From positions 1,736,001 through 1,800,000 of the forward strand of contig CAXXIH010000008.1 in assembly GCA_963663365.2 (NCBI GenBank): DNA of 64,000 nt, in the 5' to 3' direction. This document shows, one piece after another, positions 32,190-41,529 of this stretch; within the stretch, counting starts at the first letter, position 1, and each line of letters begins with the position of its first letter. A program made the translations under genes and the position numbers. The stretch is from G963663365 sp963663365 (GTDB lineage Bacteria; Hinthialibacterota; Hinthialibacteria; Hinthialibacterales; G963663365). A model generated the notes under the pieces. It was not told the origin of the DNA. It was given only the letters and a program-made list of their open reading frames with translations, and searched no databases.

Positions 32190-33491
32190 ATGCAACCGAA
32201 ACAAAGAAATGGTAAATATGCTGAATGGAGCCAAAGGCTGACTTATAAAGCAGTCTTGGATTGCTGTTTTGTAATCCTGGCTGTCTTTGTGTTGTTTCTA
32301 CTGAATTGCAGTGGGGAATCCCAATCTTTAAAATCCACCGGCACAGAACAAAAGTCTGTTAGGAAAGAAGAAACCGCCGATCAGCCTCTGGCAGATTATC
32401 GCTTCCAATTGCTTGATCTAGCCTTTGATACGGCATCCGCCATCCCGCTTCAGCCGCATCATAAAGATCGTTCCCGCGCTCAAGAGGCTGTTGTAACGGC
32501 GAGCCTAAAACTCGATCAACCCATGCGGTCTATAGGCTATATCGAGCAGATCGAAGATTGGCGGCGTGGATCTTGTTATGCGGACTTAGGATTCTATTAC
32601 GCACAGCATGGCGATGTTGAAGCCATGCGGCATTGCCTGCAAAAAGCCGAGGAAATTGCCGAGGAAGCCGAAGATTGGAGAAAAGACCGTATTCGGGCAA
32701 AGCTCGCTCAGGCGCATGCATGGCTGGGGGAATATGAAAAAGCGGAAGAATTTGAAGCGGATGTGGTCGACTCCGAGGCGGGCAAGGCAGCCTCTATCAG
32801 GGCAATGGTTGGCGAAGAAGAATCCTTTGATGAACAAATAAAAAACCTCGATGCCGGTATCGCTCTGGATAATTTCGATATTACCAAGAACGCTCTGGAG
32901 ACCTATACACAACTTTATAATCGCTTCTATGGAGATGAAAATCGACGATCACTCATAGAAGAAAAGATTAGATCAGCATGGCACTCAATCCCTATATTTA
33001 TTCGCATTGAGTTGCTGATGCAACTGTCTGAATTTTCCTTGGAACATACGGACAAAAACAAGGCGCTCGCGCTTGTCAATGAAACGCAGATGCTTCTAGA
33101 AGAGTATCAATGGAAGCCGGAACACCGCATCTCTCTCGCTGCAAGATTGGCTTCGTTGCGGTTCAGGGCCGGAAATAAACAGAAGGCCAAATCTGATGCA
33201 GATGAGATGCTTGCCCATTTTCAAGCCCGGAAAGAATCGATTGTGAATATCTGGCGGGCAGGTGCGCTTCGTCCGCTTGCGCAGGCTTATCAAGAAATGG
33301 GAGATGTCAAAGCCGCGCTTGCTGTTTATAAAATCGCGGTGGAAGAGGGCGTCGAAAATCCCAATTCGAGACCGCGCGCGGAGGATTTATCCGCCACATG
33401 CCGCGAGATGGCCTTGCATGGTATTGAACCGGACAATGAACTTTGGAATCGGCTGCATGATATCCGTGAAGGATTGGGGGATCCGTGGTGA
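32190..33491 (+). CDS. Membrane-anchored TPR-type helical-repeat protein
   Basis: 433 residues. An N-terminal hydrophobic segment (about 22-40, FVILAVFVLFLLNCSGE) could be a signal anchor or lipoprotein signal; the Cys follows LLN, which is an imperfect lipobox. The rest is all-helical with TPR-like repeats, for example GSCYADLGFYYAQHGDVEAM, KAEEIAEEAEDW, AQAHAWLGEYEKAEEFE and LAQAYQEMGDVKAALAVYKI. Such proteins act as protein-interaction scaffolds in the envelope. It overlaps the receptor gene by seven bases (stop TGA within GTGGTGA), indicating translational coupling, so it probably works with that receptor. The ATG at 32190 has only a weak ribosome site. Confidence 0.8.
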   Translation: MQPKQRNGKYAEWSQRLTYKAVLDCCFVILAVFVLFLLNCSGESQSLKSTGTEQKSVRKEETADQPLADYRFQLLDLAFDTASAIPLQPHHKDRSRAQEAVVTASLKLDQPMRSIGYIEQIEDWRRGSCYADLGFYYAQHGDVEAMRHCLQKAEEIAEEAEDWRKDRIRAKLAQAHAWLGEYEKAEEFEADVVDSEAGKAASIRAMVGEEESFDEQIKNLDAGIALDNFDITKNALETYTQLYNRFYGDENRRSLIEEKIRSAWHSIPIFIRIELLMQLSEFSLEHTDKNKALALVNETQMLLEEYQWKPEHRISLAARLASLRFRAGNKQKAKSDADEMLAHFQARKESIVNIWRAGALRPLAQAYQEMGDVKAALAVYKIAVEEGVENPNSRPRAEDLSATCREMALHGIEPDNELWNRLHDIREGLGDPW

Positions 33492-36469
33492 TTCAACGTT
33501 TGTCGCGCGCTTTTTTTTTGTTGGCCTTTTTATCGCAGGCTCCGATTGGTTTGGCACAACAGGCAGGCGGAATTCGTGGAATGGTGTACGACCAAGATTT
33601 CGATGCACCACTGCCCGAAGTGCAAGTATTTATTGCCGAGACTGGGGAAGCCGTTAGAAGCACGGATGAAGGGAATTACGTTATCAGCCAGCTCGAGCCG
33701 GGTACGTACACACTTGTTTTTTCCAAAGACGGATATGCCCGGTTGGTCAAGGCAAACGTCGTTGTTTCTCCGGGGCAAATGACAGAGTTGGATGCCTGGC
33801 TTTCCGGTGATTTTGTTGAGATGGAAGAGTTTGTTGTGCAGGATGTACAACTGGGAGGCGCAACAGAAATCGCTTTGCTTGAACTCCGGATGGAAAGCCC
33901 GGCGCTGATGGACTCAATCAGTGCGGATCTTATGAGCCAAGCGGGGGTGAGCGATGCGGCCAGCGCCTTGCGGCTGGTTGCGGGTGCTTCGATTCAGGAC
34001 GGGAAATTCGCGGTGATTCGTGGCTTACCTGACCGGTATGTCAATTCACAGATGAATGGCGTCCGTTTACCGACAGCGGATGCCGACAAACGCGCTGTGC
34101 AGCTGGACCAGTTTCCCTCCGCGATTATCGATAGCATCCAGGTCAGTAAGACATTTACGCCGGATCAGCAGGGAGATGCATCCGGAGGAGCCGTCAATGT
34201 TGTTCTCAAGGGCATCCCTGAAGAAACAACCTTCAAAGTAAGCAGCCAATACAGCTACAACAACCTAGTTGGCGGCAGCGATTTCATTACCTACGATGGC
34301 GGCGGAGTCGACTTTTGGGGCAAAGACAACCGGGATATTCCAAAGAATGGAAATTTCGATAAGGCAGTCGGCATTACCTATGACGATGTTCCTACCGACT
34401 ATAAGTGGTCAATCGCAACCGGTACCAAACATGAATTCGATAATGATGTGAAAGTCGGTGGTTTCACAAGTCTCTTCTACGAGCGTGACAGTTCATTTTA
34501 CGATGATGGGATAGACGACAAATACTGGGTGCGAAATCCCGGTGATCCTATGACTCCTCAATTCAGCCAGGGATCACCTGAGCAAGGCGAATTCAAAACA
34601 CAGCTTTTCGATGTCACACAGGGTAGTGAAGAGGTTAAATGGGGCATATTGGGAATGGTTGGGGTGGAAACTGAAAACCATTCGTTATCCCTCCTCAACC
34701 TTTATACGCGGACTACAGAAGATGAGGCAACACTTGCCGAGGATACACGGGGCAAGAAGTTTTATTTTCCGGACTACAATCCTGATGATCCTACCGACAC
34801 GGGGAATCAAGAGCGTACCGCAGCGCCGTATCTAAGAACTGAAACACTTCAATACACTGAACGTTCGACACATACGATCCAGCTAAGTGGAAAGCATGAT
34901 CCTTTCGATCTGAATTTTAAGATTGGAAATTTCATGAAGTTCCTCCGGCCGGACATCGACTGGAATGTCTCCCATAGCGTCGCCACATTGGACCAACCCG
35001 ACAAACGGCAATTTGGATCTTTGTACTATGCGCAATCGTACAATCCCGGATCGCCACCCTACGTTCCTCCGTCTACTCTCCCCGAAGTGCAACGTCCTTT
35101 TAAACCTGCCGCCAACTTCACTTTAGGCAACTTTCAGCGAATATGGAAAGACATCACGGAGGAGAGTGATCAGTACTTCATGAATGTTAAATTTCCATTT
35201 GAGCAATGGGGCGGGAATGAAGGGTATATCAAACTCGGGATTTTTAACGACCATGTAGACCGAGAATACAACCAGGATTCTTTTAGCAACTTCAACGATA
35301 ACAGTGCCCGGTACGAAGGCCCGTGGGAAGACCTTTGGAGTGAAGTATTCTATTCCGAAGGACATCCTGTAACGGCGGCTGAAATCGATGTCGATTATGA
35401 TGGCGAGCAGGATATCAAAGCCTACTATTATATGGTGGATTTCCCGCTCACTTCAAAATTAAATCTCATTGCCGGAGCCCGTTTTGAGAAAACCGAGTTA
35501 AGCATTATCAACGATCCTGAGTCGGAGGTGACGTGGATACCACCGGGAGCGCCCGGCGCAGTCGATTTGAATCCCGGCGATGCCGATGTTTCCTTTTCGC
35601 AGGATGATGTACTCCCGTCAATTGGTTTGGTCTATAAACCTTTTGAGAAGATTACATTACGCGGTTCTTATACAGAGACGGTTGCCAGGCAGACATTTAA
35701 AGAACTTTCCCCGATCCAGCAACAGGAATTCCTCGGCGGCGATGTATTTATCGGCAATCCCGAACTGCAAATGAGCGCCCTTAAGAACTATGACTTGCGT
35801 TGCGATTACACCCCCTATGAAGGTGGTTTGGTTTCGCTGTCTTATTTCTACAAAGACATAAAAGAACCGATCGAATACATACAAGGGGTTGCCGACTTCA
35901 CATATACAACACCGGTCAATTATCCTGAAGGCGAATTAAGCGGCTTTGAAATCGAATTTAGGCAAAAAGCCGGACATCTTATAAATGAATTGGATGGGCT
36001 TACATTAGGCATAAATGGAACTTTTATCGATTCGGAAGTAACCCTGCCGGATGACGAGGCCGCCATATTCGAACAAGAAAATATACAGGCGCCGATGGAT
36101 AAGCGGGATATGACCAATGCGCCGGAGCATCTATACAATTTCTTTCTTACTTATGACATGAGTGCGAAGGATATCTCGGATACGCAATTCGGTCTCTTTT
36201 ATACGGTAAGAGGCGATACGTTGATCGCAGGCGCCGGACAATCGGATGGTAACTTTGTGCCCAATGTTTACGAGAAAGAATATGGGACACTTAATATGAG
36301 CGTAACACATAAATTTTCGGATCGATGGAGCATGAAATTACAAGGCAAGAATTTGCTTGATCCTGATATAAAGACGGTCTACCGTTCCGAGTACATTGAC
36401 AAAGACGTCACGAAAACATCATATAATAAAGGCATGGAATTTTCGGTCGGCATTACAGCAACATTCTAA
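33485..36469 (+). CDS. TonB-dependent outer-membrane receptor
   Basis: 994 residues; takes up a ligand across the outer membrane using TonB energy. Signal peptide (AFFLLAFLSQAPIGLAQ), then a carboxypeptidase-regulatory-like domain (about 28-110, GIRGMVYDQDFDAPLPEVQV, YTLVFSKDGY). The plug domain follows (about 115-240: AVIRGLPDRYVNSQMNGVRL, IDSIQVSKTFTPDQQGDASG), then a beta-barrel to the end, which closes with Phe (GITATF) as outer-membrane proteins do. There is no STN signalling domain, so it is not a FecA-type transducer. Start codon GTG at 33485 or the adjacent GTG at 33488; GGGGGAT precedes them. Translationally coupled to the TPR gene upstream and followed by a complete TonB motor operon. 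Ligand unknown. Confidence 0.92.
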   Translation: MVIQRLSRAFFLLAFLSQAPIGLAQQAGGIRGMVYDQDFDAPLPEVQVFIAETGEAVRSTDEGNYVISQLEPGTYTLVFSKDGYARLVKANVVVSPGQMTELDAWLSGDFVEMEEFVVQDVQLGGATEIALLELRMESPALMDSISADLMSQAGVSDAASALRLVAGASIQDGKFAVIRGLPDRYVNSQMNGVRLPTADADKRAVQLDQFPSAIIDSIQVSKTFTPDQQGDASGGAVNVVLKGIPEETTFKVSSQYSYNNLVGGSDFITYDGGGVDFWGKDNRDIPKNGNFDKAVGITYDDVPTDYKWSIATGTKHEFDNDVKVGGFTSLFYERDSSFYDDGIDDKYWVRNPGDPMTPQFSQGSPEQGEFKTQLFDVTQGSEEVKWGILGMVGVETENHSLSLLNLYTRTTEDEATLAEDTRGKKFYFPDYNPDDPTDTGNQERTAAPYLRTETLQYTERSTHTIQLSGKHDPFDLNFKIGNFMKFLRPDIDWNVSHSVATLDQPDKRQFGSLYYAQSYNPGSPPYVPPSTLPEVQRPFKPAANFTLGNFQRIWKDITEESDQYFMNVKFPFEQWGGNEGYIKLGIFNDHVDREYNQDSFSNFNDNSARYEGPWEDLWSEVFYSEGHPVTAAEIDVDYDGEQDIKAYYYMVDFPLTSKLNLIAGARFEKTELSIINDPESEVTWIPPGAPGAVDLNPGDADVSFSQDDVLPSIGLVYKPFEKITLRGSYTETVARQTFKELSPIQQQEFLGGDVFIGNPELQMSALKNYDLRCDYTPYEGGLVSLSYFYKDIKEPIEYIQGVADFTYTTPVNYPEGELSGFEIEFRQKAGHLINELDGLTLGINGTFIDSEVTLPDDEAAIFEQENIQAPMDKRDMTNAPEHLYNFFLTYDMSAKDISDTQFGLFYTVRGDTLIAGAGQSDGNFVPNVYEKEYGTLNMSVTHKFSDRWSMKLQGKNLLDPDIKTVYRSEYIDKDVTKTSYNKGMEFSVGITATF

Positions 36470-36874
36470 GTACAGAAATGGTGAGCGCCGATATTTGGCG
36501 TTATGCCATAGATGTATTTTCATTTACCGTGATCGCCGTTAAAGAAACTACAATGCTTGAGCAATAAAATGAATCGTCTATGCCGATGTAAGGCGATTTA
36601 TGAGCATCTATTTCTTAACTCTAGAAATTAGAAAGAGGTAGAAGAATTGCATTGTAAGTCAGGGGCGGTACGGATTGTAACCTCATAATAATGCAATCAA
36701 TTTCTCACGGAACACTAACATTGAAATGATAAGTAATTGAGCTGTGTACGACTGCTTTGATCGAACGTCTGTAAAGTCAAAATTGGCGTGTTAAAAAGTA
36801 AAATACAAGCATCCTGTCTGCGCCCATGAAACCATAGCCGCAAACGCTCTTACCGGGAATAAGGACCACAAAAT
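36470..36874. other. Gap between receptor and TonB motor operon
   Basis: A 6-bp hairpin (36484-36489 with 36497-36502) lies just after the receptor stop, with a poor T-run. No other feature was recognised. A promoter for the motor operon may lie here. Confidence 0.4.
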
Positions 36875-37732
36875 ATGAATGGGTCATTCACAAGAAAATT
36901 ACGAATCTGGAAATACGGCTCGGAGCCGGGGCGGCGTGAAGCCATTTTGAAAAAGAATTGCCGGACAATTGTTTGTGTCATAATCGTCTTTACAATCTTT
37001 TGTTTCCCGTCAGGGAATCCTTTTGCCGATGAAGTTGCCATTCAAATCGAAGGCACCCGCACAGCGCTCGAAAAGTGGTTGGAGACACAACGTACCATAT
37101 CAAAAGAAAAACGTGATTTGGCGCTCAAAAAGGAGATGCTCACAGAGAGAAATGAACTTGTGCGGCGTGAGATTAAGTCGTTGCGCGAGAAGATCAGTGA
37201 GGCGGAAGAAAGCATTGCCGAGGCGGATAAGAAGCGCGCCGCGATGATAGAAGAAAATGACAAGCTGACTCAGGCGTCGGTCGCACTCCACGACACCTTA
37301 AATTCACTTGAAGAGAGCACCAAGAAATTACTACAACGGCTTCCCGATCCAATCCGTGAACGTGTCAAACCACTTAGCCAACAGATCCCTGACCAACCGG
37401 ACCAAACCAAGCTTACTGTTGCGCAGCGTTTTCAGAACGTTGCGGGAATCTTGAATGAAGTCAATAAAACCAATCGGGATATTTTCGTAACAAGCGAATT
37501 GCGGACATTGCCGGACGGAACATCAGCTGAAGTAACGGCGCTATATCTTGGAATCGGCCAAGCCTATTACTCGGGAGCTAACGGAACAATCGCAGGTGTT
37601 GGTTGTGCTACCGACGAGGGATGGTCCTGGAAATCCGCAAACGAAGCCGCGGCCCAGATTGCGGCGGTTATATCGATTTTAAACAACGAACAAGTGGCCT
37701 CATTTGTCCAACTGCCGGTTGAGATTAAATAG
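36875..37732 (+). CDS. DUF3450 coiled-coil periplasmic protein
   Basis: 285 residues. A signal segment at about 31-50 (IVCVIIVFTIFCFPSGNPF) sits behind an unusually long basic N-terminus. Residues 55-150 form a coiled coil rich in Glu, Lys and Arg (REKISEAEESIAEADKKRA), and the C-terminal domain has the DUF3450 pattern ending in GWSWKSANEAAAQI. DUF3450 proteins are known as the first gene of TtpC-type TonB operons, where they are thought to help the long ExbB-like partner. The gene order here (DUF3450, long ExbB, ExbB, ExbD, TonB, TPR) is that layout. ATG with AAGGA nine bases upstream; 14 bp separate it from the next gene. Confidence 0.85.
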   Translation: MNGSFTRKLRIWKYGSEPGRREAILKKNCRTIVCVIIVFTIFCFPSGNPFADEVAIQIEGTRTALEKWLETQRTISKEKRDLALKKEMLTERNELVRREIKSLREKISEAEESIAEADKKRAAMIEENDKLTQASVALHDTLNSLEESTKKLLQRLPDPIRERVKPLSQQIPDQPDQTKLTVAQRFQNVAGILNEVNKTNRDIFVTSELRTLPDGTSAEVTALYLGIGQAYYSGANGTIAGVGCATDEGWSWKSANEAAAQIAAVISILNNEQVASFVQLPVEIK

Positions 37733-37746
37733 TCGGATCAGCCATC

Positions 37747-39666
37747 ATGAGAATGAAAATCACATTTATTTTGAGCTGCGTTCTTGTATCCGCTGTGGCC
37801 GCGTTGGCGGCGGATCAGCCTCAAACCCAAGAGGCTTCATTTAGTGAGGCCGCTACATCAGTACGGAAACAACTTGAGGACAGTGTTGCGGAGCTCAACC
37901 AACTTCGTGAACAGGTCGCAGAAGAGACTATCCCTTTAAGCCGTGAACTGCGGGATTTGGAAAACGAGTTGAGTGAAGTACGTCTTGAATACCAAAAAAC
38001 AACTCGCTTGTTGGATAGCCGTACGCTTGATTTGAACAATCTGCGCACCGAGATTAAATCGCGGGAAGAGGAAGCAACTTATCTATCGACACTTCTCGGT
38101 GAGTACATTCGGAATTTCGAGTCACGGCTGCATATTGCGGAAATTCAACGTTACCGGCAAACGCTTGAAGAGGCCAAATTGGCTCCTGAGAATGCCAGCC
38201 TTTCCGAGCGGGAAATCTACAAAGCACAATCCCGCCTATTGGCGGTCTCTCTTGATCGTCTGAACGAATCGCTGGGCGGAACACGTTTTAAAGGCACTGC
38301 CGTCGATTCGAATGGTATGGTTAAAGACGGGACCTTTGTACTCATCGGTCCAGTGGCGCTTTTTCAGTCGGATGATGGCGAGATCATCGGAACAGTCGAA
38401 CAACGTCTGGGGTCCTTGGAACCGGCGGTTGTAGAATTTGCAAATCCCGACGATGCTGAGGCGGCTGCAAAGGTCATTGCAGATTCCAAAGGTGCATTCC
38501 CATTCGATCCAACGCAAGGAAGTGCGCACAAGATTGAAGAAACCAAAGAAACCTTTGAAGAGCATGTCAAAAAGGGCGGGATTGTCATGTACCCAATCTT
38601 TGGATTGGCTGGAATCGCCCTGCTTGTGGCGATCTTCAAATGGTTGGGTATGGCCTTTATTCGCACACCATCCAAAAAGCGCATCAATGCATTACTTGAC
38701 GCCGTTGCCAACTATGACTTAGAGGATGCCACACAAAAAGTAAAAAAGATGAGAGGACCCGTTGGCAAAATGCTTGCCACGGGCGTTGAGCACCTTCAAG
38801 AACCACGTGAATTGTTGGAAGAGGTGATGTATGAAAAAATTCTAACAACGCGCCTTAAACTCGAACGTTTTCTGCCGTTTATTTCGATCAGTGCCGCGTC
38901 TGCGCCGCTTTTAGGACTCTTGGGAACGGTCACAGGTATTATCAACACTTTTAAATTGATTACGGTCTTTGGCTCCGGTGATGTAAAAACACTTTCCGGA
39001 GGTATTTCCGAAGCTCTGATCACTACCGAGTTTGGCTTGATTGTGGCGATTCCATCTCTTTTGCTGCATGCCCTTTTATCTCGCAAAGCAAAAGGCGTAA
39101 TCAATAAGATGGAAAAGGCAGCGGTCGCATTGGTCAATCAAGCCGGGAAATCGCACTATCATCAAGCAATTGTGACTGAAGAAGCGAAACCGCCGGCAGA
39201 GAGTGACCGCCGGATACCTGCCACTTCCTCCGATAGAATGGAAATAACAAAACTCGAACAGATTCTGCAGAGTCCGAAAGATATTGCCGCTGCGATTATG
39301 GACCAGCGTATCGTTCGTGTGAGTAAAAATGCCACTGTCGAAGAAACCATTCAAGAAGTACGCGAAGCCGAAAATGGTCATGAACTTGACACGGTATTTC
39401 TTGTAGATGAACAAGGTAAATACGTCGGACATGTACTTACACATCACTTATTGGTCCGTCCCGGCCAAACGGTTGTCGAATCAATGGCTGATAAGACCGC
39501 TCTTTATGTGCGTGTCGATACACACCATGAAGAAGTGCAAGAACTATTCAACAAGCACAACCTTGTCAGCATGGCCGTTCTTGACCATGACGACCAACTG
39601 GTGGGGCGTGTGATGCGCCACACCAATGGTAATGGTAATGGTAATGGTAACGGTAACGGCAGTTGA
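37747..39666 (+). CDS. TtpC-type long ExbB/MotA/TolQ protein with C-terminal CBS pair
   Basis: 639 residues. Signal peptide (about 1-21), a periplasmic coiled coil (about 30-180), a transmembrane helix (about 278-298, YPIFGLAGIALLVAIFKWLG) and the MotA/TolQ/ExbB proton-channel core (about 370-475: ASAPLLGLLGTVTGIINTFK, ISEALITTEFGLIVAIPSLL). To that point it matches TtpC, the third ExbB-like subunit of some TonB systems. Unusually, residues about 510-628 add two CBS motifs of the MgtE style (IVRVSKNATVEETIQEVREA, TVFLVDEQGKYVGHVLT, MAVLDHDDQLVGRVM). By ExbB topology the tail is cytoplasmic, where CBS pairs bind nucleotides or Mg. It ends in a (Asn-Gly) run from a hexanucleotide repeat. The fusion is in frame, without interruption. 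Confidence 0.88.
   Translation: MRMKITFILSCVLVSAVAALAADQPQTQEASFSEAATSVRKQLEDSVAELNQLREQVAEETIPLSRELRDLENELSEVRLEYQKTTRLLDSRTLDLNNLRTEIKSREEEATYLSTLLGEYIRNFESRLHIAEIQRYRQTLEEAKLAPENASLSEREIYKAQSRLLAVSLDRLNESLGGTRFKGTAVDSNGMVKDGTFVLIGPVALFQSDDGEIIGTVEQRLGSLEPAVVEFANPDDAEAAAKVIADSKGAFPFDPTQGSAHKIEETKETFEEHVKKGGIVMYPIFGLAGIALLVAIFKWLGMAFIRTPSKKRINALLDAVANYDLEDATQKVKKMRGPVGKMLATGVEHLQEPRELLEEVMYEKILTTRLKLERFLPFISISAASAPLLGLLGTVTGIINTFKLITVFGSGDVKTLSGGISEALITTEFGLIVAIPSLLLHALLSRKAKGVINKMEKAAVALVNQAGKSHYHQAIVTEEAKPPAESDRRIPATSSDRMEITKLEQILQSPKDIAAAIMDQRIVRVSKNATVEETIQEVREAENGHELDTVFLVDEQGKYVGHVLTHHLLVRPGQTVVESMADKTALYVRVDTHHEEVQELFNKHNLVSMAVLDHDDQLVGRVMRHTNGNGNGNGNGNGS
39625..39660 (+). repeat. Hexanucleotide microsatellite coding (Asn-Gly)n
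   Basis: Four AATGGT units followed by AACGGT and AACGGC, six units in all, at the 3' end of the long ExbB gene. Since the unit is six bases, length changes keep the frame. Confidence 0.9.
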
Positions 39667-39668
39667 AG

Positions 39669-40307
39669 ATGGACAAGGTTACGGTACTTTTTGTGACAGT
39701 ATGGGATCAGGCTCTGGCCATCTGGCTTTCCGGTGGATGGGCAATGATCGCGATTGCTATTGTCGCGTTGGTGATGTTTGCCATGGGGATGAATGTGTTT
39801 CTCCGGCTCTTTGGAAAAGGTTTCACTTCATTACGCGAAAAGACTTGGCGCAGGTGGATTGATCATCCCGAGGAGCGAAAAGGCGCGGTGGGCGAACTGC
39901 TTAATTTTGTGACAGGTGGCGATTCGCTTAAAGATACGTCGTTTTATTTCAAGGAATTACGTGCAACAGAAATCGCCCCGTTTGAGCGCGACCTGCGTGT
40001 AATGAAAATCTGTGTCAGCGCCGCTCCGTTATTGGGATTGCTCGGGACAGTCACAGGCATGTTGGCAACTTTTTCCGCACTCTCCACGGGGGCTGGTGGA
40101 GACAAAACCATGGAGCTTGTTGCCTCGGGCATCTCTGAGGCCTTAATCACCACTGAAACCGGGCTGGTAATCGCATTGCCCGGGCTCTTTTTTCAATACC
40201 AGCTGGTTCGCAAACTAGAACGCTACAAGGCTTTTCTTGCTCATCTCGAAACAGTCTGCACCCAGAATCTTTATAGAAGACTTTTTAAACAAAGGGCTGT
40301 GTCATAA
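39669..40307 (+). CDS. exbB: ExbB/TolQ-type proton channel subunit
   Basis: About 212 residues; the standard ExbB of the TonB motor. First transmembrane helix about 20-42 (WAMIAIAIVALVMFAMGMNV), then the conserved channel core (about 110-185: CVSAAPLLGLLGTVTGMLA, ASGISEALITTETGLVIALP). It couples the proton gradient to TonB together with ExbD. A TTG start at 39663 would overlap the previous stop; the ATG at 39669, two bases past that TGA, is preferred although its ribosome site is weak, suggesting coupling to the upstream gene. It lacks the extra domains of its upstream paralogue. Confidence 0.92.
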   Translation: MDKVTVLFVTVWDQALAIWLSGGWAMIAIAIVALVMFAMGMNVFLRLFGKGFTSLREKTWRRWIDHPEERKGAVGELLNFVTGGDSLKDTSFYFKELRATEIAPFERDLRVMKICVSAAPLLGLLGTVTGMLATFSALSTGAGGDKTMELVASGISEALITTETGLVIALPGLFFQYQLVRKLERYKAFLAHLETVCTQNLYRRLFKQRAVS

Positions 40308-40421
40308 TCCGGCAAAGCCCATAAGTAATTAAATACTCCGTCAATGAAAGCATTCTCTGAACATTGGCGGCCTACAAAGTGATAGTCAGAATCGTGAATT
40401 AAAACGAAACGCGAGGATCCA

Positions 40422-40829
40422 ATGGGACGTTTACGTGAAGCAACATCGAGTGACAGCGACGAAACGGGAATTGACATTTCCCCGTTGATGGATTGCGTGT
40501 TCATTTTGCTAATTTTCTTCATCGTTACGACTACTTTTGTCGAAGAGACCGGTGTTGAAGTGGATAAGCCTCAAGCGGCATCGTCTGTTCGGCTTGAGAA
40601 AACCAGCATATTAATCGCGCTCACCGAAAAAGGCGAAGTGGTTTATGGAGGCCGTGAAATCGGCATCAGTGGCGTGCAACCGCTCGTAAAACGAATTCTG
40701 CAAAAAGAAGACGTTCCCGTAATTATTCAGGCTGATACTGCGGCACAATCGGGACTATTGGTGCGCATCATCGACGAGGCGAAACTGGCGGGAGCCGTCA
40801 AAGTTAGTGTCGCCACAAGACAATCGTAG
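40422..40829 (+). CDS. exbD: ExbD/TolR biopolymer transport protein
   Basis: 135 residues. A short cytoplasmic N-terminus, one transmembrane helix (about 20-40) containing the conserved proton-carrying Asp in ISPLMDCVFILLIFF, and a periplasmic domain (IIQADTAAQSGLLVRIIDEA, GAVKVSVAT). It partners ExbB in the TonB motor. The ATG has GAGG five bases upstream. It is separated from exbB by 114 bp, a larger gap than elsewhere in the operon, in which no other signal was recognised. Confidence 0.93.
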   Translation: MGRLREATSSDSDETGIDISPLMDCVFILLIFFIVTTTFVEETGVEVDKPQAASSVRLEKTSILIALTEKGEVVYGGREIGISGVQPLVKRILQKEDVPVIIQADTAAQSGLLVRIIDEAKLAGAVKVSVATRQS

Positions 40830-40846
40830 AGTTGAGCTTTCATGTC

Positions 40847-41524
40847 ATGAGAACGCGCAAGCGTAATTTATTCTGGTTTATACAAGAATTATTTCACCAC
40901 CTGTTGGTTGTATCCGGTGCGTTAGGCTTCACGTTGGCCTTTTTTCTTGTATTGCCCTTGATGCAAACCCTTACCAAACCGCCGGCCAACGACACGCTTT
41001 TGCATACGGTGGACACCGCAAAACTGGAAGCGCCTGATCCGCCTCCCGAACCGGAAAAGGAACCTGAGCCGGAGCCCGAAACGGAAGAAGAACCACTGCA
41101 ATTGTCTGAGGATGCGCCTCCGTTGGATCTTTCGCAGCTTGAATTGGCTCTAAATCCCGGATTCAGTGATGGCTGGATGGCTGGTGACTTCGCGGTGAAA
41201 CTCAATACCGTTACATCGACAAGCAAGAATGTTGACGCTCTGTTTTCGATTGCGGATCTCGACCAAAAACCTCGTGTTGTCTATCAACCGAGCCCCATGA
41301 TGAATAAAGAGGTCCGAAAATTGGCGCCGGGAACGGTCCATATTGTTTTCATCGTCAACCAAGATGGCAAAGTGGAAAATCCCCGAATCCAGAAATCAAC
41401 CGATCCTGTTTTTGAAAAACCCGCGTTGAATGCCGTAAGCAAGTGGAAATTTGAGCCCGGAAAACGAGGCGGCCAACCGGTACGCTTTCGAATGCGCGTA
41501 CCGATTACGTTCCCTAAAGGATAA
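40847..41524 (+). CDS. tonB: TonB energy transducer
   Basis: About 225 residues. N-terminal membrane helix (about 19-40, LLVVSGALGFTLAFFLVLPL), a Pro/Glu-rich periplasm-spanning segment (PDPPPEPEKEPEPEPE) and the C-terminal TonB domain (about 150-225: GTVHIVFIVNQDGKVENPRI, PALNAVSKWKFEPGKRGGQP). It carries energy from the ExbB/ExbD motor to receptors such as the one encoded at 33485. The frame starts with TTG at 40832; the ATG at 40847 is preferred. Five bases separate its stop from the TPR gene. Confidence 0.92.
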   Translation: MRTRKRNLFWFIQELFHHLLVVSGALGFTLAFFLVLPLMQTLTKPPANDTLLHTVDTAKLEAPDPPPEPEKEPEPEPETEEEPLQLSEDAPPLDLSQLELALNPGFSDGWMAGDFAVKLNTVTSTSKNVDALFSIADLDQKPRVVYQPSPMMNKEVRKLAPGTVHIVFIVNQDGKVENPRIQKSTDPVFEKPALNAVSKWKFEPGKRGGQPVRFRMRVPITFPKG

Positions 41525-41529
41525 CAATA

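Noticed and set aside
15011..36469. FecA/FecR/FecI-type signalling between the ECF sigma pair and the TonB receptor
   Set aside because: The receptor is 17 kb away and its N-terminus has a carboxypeptidase-regulatory-like domain but no visible STN domain.
39265..39666. CBS region as a separate gene joined by a sequence error
   Set aside because: The frame is continuous, there is no start or ribosome site at the boundary, and the linker codons look normal.
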